Assembly: GCA_003693705.1 (NCBI GenBank)
Contig: RBZT01000314.1
Coordinates: forward strand, 1-22,277
Direction: 5' to 3'
DNA from: Polymyxa betae
Lineage: Eukaryota; Endomyxa; Phytomyxea; Plasmodiophorida; Plasmodiophoridae
Length of the DNA stretch: 22,277 nt
The notes under the pieces are model-generated. The model did not search any database and was not told the DNA's origin. It saw only the letters and a program-made list of their open reading frames with translations. Shown piece by piece: positions 9,534-17,803 of the stretch (positions are counted from its first letter, which is position 1; every line of letters starts with the position of its first letter). A program made the translations under genes and the position numbers.

Positions 9534-9540
9534 TTGAAGA

Positions 9541-9893
9541 TTGTTACTTCTTAAGATAAATACACTATATAACAACACTAAAACGAAATGAGCTTTTTTC
9601 TTGATTCCACAAACATTATAGGGGGTATCAAACAGGCGCTTTCCGTAGCTTTTAACGTCTGCTTTTAAAGGGTCTTAATTAAGAAGCGCTTTAAAAATTT
9701 TAAAGCATCTCCCGAGGTGCTTTTGAGATTTAGAAGCGCTTTTAAACCGATGCCACGGTCAATTTTAAAAGCGCTTTTAAAATTCTCCGGAACTCCAACT
9801 TTGATACCCCCTATTCAATAAGCCAACTATCACTGGCTGCAGAGTAAAGATATCTTCAGACACGCAGCCTTCAGTCAGTTTTCCAATTCTAAA
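9541..9893 (-). repeat. LTR copy, minus orientation, interrupted by a MITE
   Basis: On the minus strand this runs from about CTGACTGAAGGCTGCG to GAAGTAACA, followed by ATCTTCAACTGG and the primer site. It is the inverted counterpart of 7130-7292. A 191-bp inverted-repeat element (9621-9811) splits it. LTR status follows from its position directly upstream of the primer site and gag. Outer boundaries are approximate. Confidence 0.65.
9621..9811. mobile_element. MITE with GGGGGTATCAAA inverted ends (191 bp)
   Basis: The left end GGGGGTATCAAA (9621-9632) is the exact reverse complement of the right end (9800-9811). TA flanks each side (9619-9620, 9812-9813). The interior is built from AAGCGCTTTTAAA-type palindromes (around 9682, 9733 and 9768), not the GGAGAATCGATTCTCC palindromes of the related element at 1903-2636. 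It has no coding capacity. The LTR copy at 7130-7292 gives an unoccupied version of the insertion site. Confidence 0.88.
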
Positions 9894-9921
9894 GGAGACA
9901 AGCCATCAGATCAGAACATGA

Positions 9922-10573
9922 GTTGCCTTCTTTTATAATTTGAAGAGTTTCTTTCTGTTAAGTAAGTCATACAAGATTCTTTTTTTTATTCCTGTAAGGA
10001 AATATGAAAAGTCCCTGAAAGATGACTTTTCTTACTGGGTCTGTTTGTTTAGGTAAGGGTTCACGCTGTGGAAATTGCAAATAAAGGTGATAGATGGTGG
10101 ATTCCAAGGAGAGGTTACACTATCAACATCATGGAAACTTAATGGACAACCTCGTGATGTTGAAGTATTTATCAGTAATAAGCGAATTAACATGAAGAAC
10201 ATCTTGAATATAAAGAAATATGTACTCACCTTGTAGAACAATGGTATCTATGTACCTTCAATAAATGTAACGATAACACTACCGCAAAACAGAACAGACT
10301 TGTCATAAGACATCAACTAGAAGAATTGGTTGGGAGAGAATGAATAAGATGGATAGTGATGATGCATATAGTGAGAATAAACAAGAACAAGATCCTCCTA
10401 TTATTTGTCAAAGTAAATGAATCATTACTAATATATTCAAATTTAGGACAATCAATTTCATTTACTTTCAATAGTCAGCAAGTAGAGAAGCCTACTGATT
10501 TATAAAAAACGTGACCAGTGATGATGAACTGGGCTCGCAAGCGCCAATTGTGCATTGCCTTGTGGCAGCTCCA
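9922..10573 (+). repeat. Long direct repeat, copy B (unknown element)
   Basis: This is the same unit as 6396-7113, about 65 bp shorter through small deletions, in the same orientation. It abuts the minus-oriented LTR at 9541-9893. Similarity ends at 'CATTGCCTTGTGGCA.CTC' in both copies. Frames are broken here too. Confidence 0.75.
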
Positions 10574-11685
10574 GTATTAGGCCCAAAAATCCCTCACCTT
10601 TAGGGCACAGATTGCCCTCTTACCAACGATGTCGCCCTGCGCGACCATCTTGCTGTCAGCAACGACGCGTATTTGAAGCAATGATGACGCCTCCAATCAA
10701 GACGCTGTCGCAAACACAATGATGCCGATGCAATCGATGCCAGCAAAAAAATTTTCGTTTGAAATTTGGCAATATCTTTTTTTGTTGAGCGACATATTAA
10801 GTGTTTTGGATCTGACGGAAAAGGGAAAATTTCGTGTCGTTGTTGCTGGTTCTAATCCAGTCGAAAGACTTGTCCCTGTTCAAGAGAATACAAAACTTCC
10901 ATTATCTTATTGAGAGTGTGCTCCCATTGCTGTCAGAGGACTGTCTTTTATTGGGCGTATACTGCTCGAAGAAAAATAGACTGGTGTTGAAGTTGATTTA
11001 AATTGTTCCATCGAACCTGGATAGCACAGGTTTATTAAATCAATGTTAACCTCTGAACATATGGGAAACGTGGAAGGACATGGAATGAAAGAGCACGGGA
11101 AGAGATGATGGGGAGGGAATGGAGATCGGAGGAAAAGGAATAGAACAGACTGGATCAGTCCCGGAACAGATCATGGAGATGGTATAGAAAAAGAGTATGG
11201 ATGGAGCAATCTAAGCAAGTTTATTACAATAATATATATTTTTACTGGACAAGTGCTACAGAATCATGGTTGCCAATAGAAGCGATACCATTGTTTACGA
11301 TGGAAAAAATTATCGCTGACTATAGGACAATGTCACAGAAACACAATACAACAGGATACCTAGCTGGCCGTCCACAAAACTGTTTTGCAAACAGATTTGC
11401 TGTATCGGACCGTGTTCAAGGACGTCGCCAACTCCCAACGTACATTCCAACTGAACTGTCGCATATCGATATAAACTATGAAACTAGGTATTCGATTTGC
11501 GAATCGGTTTAATCAGCCATGAATGATACTGCATAATTACGAAGTTCCCATGACTTAAGTTGAATATAGGTATGCAAAAATCAGGTAACCGATTATAGAC
11601 GAAGCATGCTTGTAGTGAACATGGTGGTACTCACAATAGTATTGGATGTGTATTAGTATGTATTACATCCAGTGCAATAAGGTTC
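10574..11685. other. Transition region with unassigned open frames
   Basis: Two plus-strand frames stand out but match nothing I recognise. One is 10719-10913; read back to about 10685 it gives a coherent frame with IWQYLFLLSDILSVLDL, faintly F-box-like. The other is 11201-11512 (103 codons, Tyr/Ile-rich). Between them, about 11060-11200 is strongly purine-rich. Either frame could be an exon of an undescribed gene, since local introns are short, but I could not join them in phase. This region also supplies the 3' flank of the convergent SOD-like gene at 11686. Confidence 0.25.
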
Positions 11686-12850
11686 TCAAAGAAAAAGGAG
11701 AGTAAACATGGACATCAAAGCGATGACGAAGCTGGGAGCGGAAATCGACAATCCTGATGACGTCGGTGCTGGAGTCGGCGCCGTACCGGTCGGAGCTGGC
11801 GTTGGTGCCACTGCTGGAGTGGGAGCTGGAGTTGGAGCAGGAGTTGGGGCTGGTGTCGGTGCTGGGGTAGGAGCTACCAGGACCTGGGTCCAGTACTCGA
11901 GATCACAGCAGGCCACTTTACTTCCAGCAGCTTCGTGAATAACGATCGATTTCGACACATTCATGTTCGAAAGACGAGGAGAGTTGGGCATCAGGTCGTA
12001 AACCGTATAGACGGGTGGTGAAGTGATCGTCGTCGACAAGTTAAACCAGAGCTCATTGGTTTGAATGGCGCCGCTGATGGAAGTATTCGCCTTGACGTGA
12101 CCGCCAGCTCCCGCAGAGCAGTTAGCATTGTGGACATGTGCATAGAAAGGTGTTCCGGGATTGTAGGTCTTGTTGTTGTAGTAGATGGCAGCAACCAGGT
12201 GACCAGTTGTTGTGGTCGCCAATTGTTGAATATAGCTCCAGTCTTTTCGAATGACTGTGTAATTCGCGTTGAGAGAAATCCATTCGTGCAAGCATTTCCA
12301 GCGGACGAGAAGGTTGCTGGCAGTTGAAGGAGCTGCAGTCGTAGGGGCGCTTGAGGCTGTAGCCTTCGAGGTAGACATTTTACCGGTAGTAGTCTTTTTG
12401 GTTGTTTGGGCTTTCACAGTTGTAGGCTTCTTCGTTGTGGCCTTCTTAACAGTGGTAGGCTTTTTGGTTGTAGCTTTCTTAGTAGTAAGCTTCTTAGTGG
12501 TAGCCTTCTTTGTAGTGGGTTCCTTAGTAGTAGCCTTCTTTGTAGTGGGCTTCTTTGTCGTAGCCTTCTTTGTAGTGGGCTTCTTTGTCGTAGCCTTCTT
12601 TGTAGTGGGCTTCTTTGTCGTAGCCTTCTTTGTAGTGGGCTTCTTTGTCGTAACCATCTTTGTCGTTGGTTTTTTCGTGGTTGCTGCCTTAGTCGTCGCT
12701 TTCTTCGTGGTCGCCTTCATTGTGGTTGCAGCATCGGTTTGATAGGCGATCGCAATGATTGCTATCAAAGCTGCATAACAATCAGTCCTGTAAGTGTGGA
12801 CAACATCAGCCAAGCTCACCAATCAGCATTATCAACTTGGTCCACTTCAT
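11686..12850 (-). CDS. Secreted, GPI-type Thr/Lys-repeat protein with copper-only SOD-like domain
   Basis: Two exons: 12820-12850 and 11686-12770, with a 49-nt GT-AG intron (12771-12819). The protein is 371 residues. The first exon supplies the start of a signal peptide (MKWTKLIMLIALIAIIAIA), ending near residue 24. Residues about 24-145 are ATTKKPTTKK repeats. Residues about 163-305 look like a Cu/Zn-SOD fold: HVH at 222-224, GGH with His 235 and VIHE with His 289 fit the four copper ligands. Cys 228 and Cys 298/299 fit the SOD disulfide, and GSKVACC places Lys 295 where the active-site Arg normally is. The zinc ligands and HVGDLGN-type loop are absent, as in fungal and oomycete copper-only SODs. 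An Ala-Pro-Thr-Pro stalk (about 314-347) and a hydrophobic tail ending TLLFL suggest GPI anchoring. About six N-glycosylation sequons are visible. Dismutase activity is unproven. It could be a SOD-like copper-binding or structural wall protein. Confidence 0.75.
12420..12720 (-). repeat. 30-bp coding repeats (TTKKPTTKKA)
   Basis: Within the SOD-like gene a 30-bp unit, seen on the plus strand as GTAGCCTTCTTTGTAGTGGG plus ten more bases, recurs about nine times. The central copies (about 12520-12650) are nearly identical and the flanks more diverged. It encodes the ten-residue Thr/Lys/Pro unit and is prone to length change. Confidence 0.9.
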
Positions 12851-12990
12851 CGTGCTTGTCGACAATTGATTATGTCAGCAACCTTCAATCGACAAAATGA
12901 GCAAGCAATGGGATCATGTGCCGGGAATGGGAACATGGACGTGCTGCTCCACACAGATGAGTAAAGGCGTTTGCAGTCACTGTGTTCTTA

Positions 12991-13361
12991 TCAACCATTC
13001 CCAGAAATTTCTGTGACGTCGACCTCCAGACCCTCATTTCCATCTACGTTGACGAGTTTTCGCTTAAAACCCTTGGTTATGCTTGTCGGCGAGCTGACAA
13101 AAAGCATGTTAACATCAATCCTATCTGAATGGTAAACGATAATAAAGAGCTGTGTATTGTTAACGACAGTAACATTGTACAAAACCATTAGAGTGATGGC
13201 CAGCGAAATAACAGCAAACAGACGTAAGCTGTCAAGACTTGCTTACAGAAAGGAACTGCCAGAGACAGGTTCGCTTTGATGGAGGCGAAAGAAATCTGGA
13301 CCCTATCACAAATGTGCGTAAGCTCGGTCTGCTAAGTTAAAAGCGATACGGTTGGAGGCAT
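12991..13361 (-). CDS. Possible small protein, unrecognised
   Basis: A minus-strand frame (12991-13188, with coding-like sequence further back to about 13240) reads through LFAVISLAITLMVLYNVTVV, a plausible membrane segment. It then runs to a charged tail (KGFKRKLVNVDGNEGLEVDV) and a stop. A TAA lies immediately upstream in frame, so a start at the ATG at 13188 or an upstream exon is needed. One speculative model uses an ATG at 13359-13361, a 47-nt intron (13303-13349) and a 97-nt second intron that rejoins this frame in phase, but that model drops the hydrophobic segment. No homologue comes to mind. The segment lies between the SOD-like gene and VPS29 and may be nothing more than their promoters. 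Confidence 0.25.
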
Positions 13362-13449
13362 CCCGGATCCACCTTTGTTTCTAATCAATATCGTGCTCTA
13401 CTGCTGCTGCTGTCGTTCATCTCTGCTCTGTTCGAAATTAGCGATAATA

Positions 13450-14208
13450 ATGGCGGGATTCGGCGAGGTTAGATACTTGTTTCGATGCCTCACTCGAAAA
13501 TTCATACACAATAAGTAGCTGGTTCTTGTTTTGGGTGATATGCATATTCCAAGCAGGATTGACAAACTTCCTTCTCAATTCAAGAGCCTTCTAGTAAAAA
13601 AAATTTTTCGATGATTGGCCTTTTTAGATTCATTTTTTTAGGTTCCGGGAAAGATGCAATACATCCTCTGCACCGGAAATTTGTGTTCTAAGCAGGCTTT
13701 GGATCACCTTAGAACGATTGCATCTAATGTCCATGTCGTTAAAGGCGATTACGATCTAGAAGGCGACTTTCCTGAAAATGACATCATCCGAATTGGTGAT
13801 TTCAAGATTGGACTCATGTACATCGCTATCGACTGGAAAGACCTGATGCTCATTTGTTATTAGTCATGGTCATCAAGTCCTGCCATATGGTGACGCTGAT
13901 GCCCTATCAGAAATTCAATCAAAGCTTGATGTGGATATTCTCGTTTCTGGACATACACATAAGCAAGAGGTGTATCAATATAATGGCAAATACTTTGTCA
14001 ATCCAGGATCTGCCACAGGAGCGTACTCGCCGGGCGAAAGGTCGAGCTCATTCCTAACAGTTTAATCAGCTCTTGACACCCTCTTAGTGATGTTATTCCA
14101 AGCTTCGTTTTGATGGCAATCAAGGATGACAGAGTGACAACTTATGTCTACGAACTTCGTGATGGTGAAGTGAAGGTCAGCAAATCCGAACATACCAAGA
14201 CTAAATAA
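13450..14208 (+). CDS. VPS29: Retromer subunit VPS29
   Basis: Five exons: 13450-13467, 13519-13593, 13642-13817, 13864-14040 and 14088-14208. Introns are 46-51 nt and all phases close to a 188-residue protein; human VPS29 is 182-186. VPS29 is the phosphoesterase-fold subunit of retromer. It binds VPS35 on endosomes and recruits regulators for cargo recycling. Visible signatures are VLVLGDMHIP (8-17), ILCTGNLC (39-46), VKGDYD, IHGHQVLPYGD (90-100), DILVSGHTH (114-122), NPGSATGAY and IPSFVLM, all matching the family end to end. The metal-site-like residues of the MPP fold (Asp 13, His 15, Asn 44, GHxH) are retained; family members are generally thought catalytically weak or inactive. The start is fixed by the MAGFGE exon, the usual N-terminus. 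The gene lies 85 bp upstream of the chitin synthase on the same strand. Confidence 0.95.
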
Positions 14209-14293
14209 ACTGGAACCATCTCGAACATTTACCAATTGGTACATTTCCGGAATCTCTCCCGTTGCCATTAAGCATTTCGTAGTCTCTGTAAAA

Positions 14294-17200
14294 ATGAGGA
14301 AATTCTCCATTCTCCCGCCTACGATGCAGCCGCCAACGACATCGTTAAGCGAATTTGAGCTAACTGTAAAGTCGATGGATGATCCCGGCCAAGTAAACGA
14401 GGCCGAACAACCTTTCAAATATTCGTCGATTCAAGAAGCTGATCCATTCCTTTGGAGGGCAAAGAACCCTCGTCTGAACACAACCGCTGCGATATTAGTT
14501 GTCGTAACAATGTATAACGAAGGTTTGAATAGCGACTCTTTTCGTATGCTTTCCAGTACTTTGGAACAGGTGGCGACGAATTACTCTTGACGCTTCGAGC
14601 TATCGCGAAGAATGTCAAACAAATGACAAGGCGGCTGCGTCGACCGACTTTCTGGCAGTCCATCGCTGTTGTGATCGTCAGTGATGGTCGATCTAAGGCC
14701 TCGTCATCAACATTGCAGGTTGCCAAGGAGCTGGGTATTTTGAACGCTGCTGTTATGGCCAAAGCAAAGCCTACCACGCAGGTACATTTGTTTGAAAGCA
14801 TTGTGAAGATGGTCGACAATGAAGCTCGAGGAACACGATTCCCTCCCCTTCAAGTTTTATTCGCCATGAAAGAGCGGAATTCTGGAAAGCTGAATTCGCA
14901 TTTGTGGTTCTTTGAGGGATTCGCTCACGTAATTCAGCCAAAATATACCTTCTTACTGTAAGCTCAGTTCCTTTCGCACATCCAGCTCTGCCTTTTATAC
15001 CCTTTTTCTCGTGTTTGCATTATCTAATGTTAATGATTCAGATTATCTTCGCCATGCTACTTTGTAAACCGATTTGATTTTGCGAGATTTACATGATGAT
15101 TTCTGAATTCCATAGCGATGTTGGGACAGTTCCTCGGGACCTTTCGTTTCTCGGATTCTATAATGAGCTGGAGAACAACGACAACGCTGCTGGTGTATGT
15201 GGGCGGTTAACTACACGATCAAACCATCCAATCGAATGGCTTAATCCTGTCATTTCTGCTCAAAGGTCGTTCTGTTGCTGAAGTTATCCCATTTATCTGA
15301 TCTCATTTTAGGTTCGAATATCAAGTGAGCAGTTTGCTAGACCTATCATTCCAATCTATCTTGGGCTATCTGGCTGTATTGCCTGGTGCTTTCTCTGCAT
15401 ATCGCTATGAGGTCTACGCCCTTGCCACAATGCTATTGACGTTGACTTGTTCAAAGGCGCTCCGAGGCGAACCCTTGCGACAATATTTCTCTCAGCTTGG
15501 AGTTGCAGATCGCGATCTAAACCCATTCGTCACCAATATGTGGGTTGCATCATTAATTTGCATTGCGTTCGATTCATGTTTCTCGCTCGACTAACCCTTT
15601 TTGAATCAGGCCACTGCAGCGTGCTGTTTGATCATTAGCCTATCAATGATAACTGCTGACTTCTCTATAGGACTTTAGCAGAAGATCGTCTATTATGCTA
15701 TGAGCTAATATCAAAGAAGGATTGCAGCTACACACTGTCGTATGTGAATACAGCAGTAGCAGAAACAGACGTGCCCAGCGATTTAGTGGCTCTTCTGAAA
15801 CAGCGACGTCGTTGGCTGAATGGATCGCTATTTGCCCTTCTCTATGCATTAGCTCACTTCTTCACATTCTGGGGTCAATCTGGACACACGTATGCTATTG
15901 CTAAAATGGTCTCTTCTTGCCTGACGTCTTGTCAGTCTTTACAGGAAATTTTGTATATCATTCCTGTATTTCTTCTTCGCTATCTCAGTTACTATACAAT
16001 GGCTCGCTATGGGTATGTTCTTCCTGGTTATTGTTCTAGTTAGTCGGGCACTGGGCGTCTTGCCAATCTTCTATGTCGCTTGTGGATCAGCATTCCTTAT
16101 TATCGTCATCGTACAGTTTGTTCTCAGCATTCAGAACAGACCCCAGGTATCAGCAATCATGCAACAATTTTAATTTAAGCAGGATCCCAGATTTCGTGAA
16201 TGTCATTAATGTTTTCAAACAACTCCCTAATCAGAATCTCAGGATCTGCGAATAGCCTACAACTTTACATCAGCAATATTAAGTGTTATTACGGTTGGAC
16301 TATTGGTGCTGATTGTCCAGTTTGCTTTGGTCCAGTTCAGGAAGGGCGATATCCTCCTTATCCTCACAGTTAGTACCTAGAAGAATCGCATTTATGGTGC
16401 TATAAATTCTCTGCAGTTCTTTATTGCTTGGGGAGTTTACTTGGCTGCTGGGTTGCTTCATGGGGCTTTTGTGGCGATTTGCCTATCGTTGCTACCGTTC
16501 GTTGCTATGACCCCTGCATTTTTGATTGTGTAAGCAAAATCAGTGCTGGAAATTTTAATTTAGCTGTTTATTAGATTTCCCATTTTCGCTTTATCAAACA
16601 CCCATGATGTCAGGTAATTCCCCTTTGTTCGTCGATGTTAAAAAAGACTGAAGAATGCCAGCTGGGGAACAAAGGATTTGAATACAGTCGCTCAGCCATC
16701 GGATGAAGCTACGAAAGAGATTGTTCGTCGTCGCTTTCAAAGGTTTCGAACTCTTGTTGTGGGAGTAAGTAGACCTGCCTCGCTGCTTCACTTTCTGATA
16801 TCCTCTACAGCTTTGGCTATTATCAAACATCATTCTCGTTATACTGGTGTTCTATTTCGACATAGCAGATGCATTCCTTCTGGTTACAATTCTTTCTGTC
16901 CTTTGTAGGCCTATCTTTGTCACACCTTCACATTGATGACATGGCATAGTCTTGAATGGGGCACGATTTATTGGATCTGTTCTTTACCTAACAGGAGGCA
17001 GTGCTAACTCCTCACTTTTTGTATGTCTAATGTCAACACAATGACCTGATTAAGACTTGAGCAACAGGTGAAATTCTTTGTGTCGCCGATTACTATTCGT
17101 GCCTATATGGCGTTGCTGAAGTTGCCATTTTCTCTCCTGGCGTCTTTTGCATATATGCTCATAATGCTGTTTACGTTTTTTCTGCCTGATGAACGGGTAT

Positions 17201-17784
17201 ATAAGCCTATTGAAAGAATGTCTGAATGAGTTACTGGGCATAGGGCAAGAAGCTAATCCACTCCGTTTCGGCTTTTGAAATACGATTCACACATGCTCTG
17301 TCGTCAAGGTCCTCAGTTCCAACAAAGAAAGCGCTAGCATCACTAGAAGTTCGTAAAGATGTTCACTATGTTGTCAAAAATGATGAAAACCGACGTCTGG
17401 ATTTGAACAAGTTTGTTTGCAAATCTGCTATTGGGGCTCAGCGTATTCATCGTGTTTCAGAAATCGGCGATACTTTCTCTTGTTTCGATGGATGGTAACT
17501 TCCATTATTGCTATCATTTGGATTCTCTTCGTAGACTTAACAGTCATCGTTGCATCTCTGGGGCGGAAGTCAATCTGGTTTAGATGTGCAGCATCATGTA
17601 CAAATGCCATTGCGGTCAGAAAATCAGGGATTCAAATTTTTCTTAATTGACGTTTTTACAGAAGCTAAACCTGGTACCGTTTCAGATTCCAGCACTGGTT
17701 GCAGCATTATTCGTATTGAATATAGCCTGGGCTGGAGACGATATTATAAGGATGCTGGCAGTGAAGCAAGCTCCTATTCAATAG
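14294..17784 (+). CDS. CHS: Chitin synthase (GT2 family, division-1-like)
   Basis: Seventeen exons: 14294-14522, 14570-14957, 15116-15265, 15312-15411, 15457-15539, 15671-15889, 15936-16146, 16243-16368, 16417-16529, 16575-16613, 16662-16764, 16811-16904, 16950-17020, 17068-17196, 17244-17410, 17461-17614 and 17662-17784. The product is 832 residues. The enzyme polymerises UDP-GlcNAc into chitin and extrudes it through the plasma membrane. Motifs in order: VVVTMYNEG (69-77), VIVSDGR (111-117), [14 protein letters not shown] (174-187), LLDVGT (205-210), [35 protein letters not shown] (318-329), QRRRWLNGS (361-369) and SWGTKD (553-558). Many membrane segments follow the catalytic domain. About 150 residues extend beyond RFIGSVLYL, where fungal division-1 enzymes usually end, adding a basic loop and further hydrophobic segments. 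No MIT domain is seen at the N-terminus. Three introns are long (158, 131 and 96 nt); the rest are 45-50. Exons 13-17 are supported only by phase, intron size and hydrophobicity. Confidence 0.93.
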
Positions 17785-17803
17785 TTTTTTATTACATGGT
17801 AAA
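17785..17803. other. 19-bp gap between convergent stop codons
   Basis: The chitin synthase stop TAG (17782-17784) and the CFAP61 stop TAA (17804-17806, minus) are separated by 19 bp of mostly T and A. Both transcripts must run into the opposite gene to be polyadenylated unless cleavage happens inside this gap, so overlapping antisense 3' ends are expected. Confidence 0.8.

Larger units (their letters stand above)
8234..9540 (-). pseudogene. Copia gag (UBN2-type), degenerate, with internal duplication
   Basis: Minus-strand gag begins at the ATG at 9521-9523 (MGSALPNIDPSNIIPF), beside the primer site. It shifts frame around 9415 and continues at 8818-9414 through DRKKLQEQLAAVLLATMEES, ATMKAKLWSTMRRPGQKI and SKYELVAAVLVGC, the typical copia gag capsid order. 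Further downstream come QRCLTCLWKSYH and NSVDASEL, then a repeated version of this block. The 3' part (8234-8476) has INWMIASAHGAPGV and a short Cys/His string. A frameshift, the duplication at 8518-9020 and the absence of protease or pol show it is dead. The LTR at 9541-9893 lies immediately upstream in the same orientation. Confidence 0.8.

Noticed and set aside
10848-10858. GGTTCTAATCC, resembling a tRNA B box
   Set aside because: No A box, anticodon arm or acceptor stem can be drawn around it, so no tRNA is called.
11708-11938. Plus-strand Gly/Val/Ala repeat frame
   Set aside because: Antisense of the Ala-Pro-Thr-Pro stalk of the SOD-like gene.
12269-12742. Long plus-strand open frame rich in Val and Phe, opposite the TTKK repeats
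   Set aside because: It is the antisense shadow of the Thr/Lys codon repeats. The minus strand has the signal peptide, spliced start, SOD-like domain and GPI tail.
14958-15115. Hidden exon in the 158-nt chitin synthase intron
   Set aside because: The flanking residues (YTFLL and DVGT) are contiguous in the family, so no extra exon is needed.
15643-15849. Minus-strand frame inside the chitin synthase region
   Set aside because: It overlaps the exon carrying the AEDR and QRRRW motifs on the plus strand and is a shadow.
17411-17498. Reading the chitin synthase straight on from 17410 to a stop at 17496-17498
   Set aside because: A 50-nt GT-AG intron (17411-17460) leads in phase to two further hydrophobic exons, which fits a membrane enzyme better than the read-through tail.
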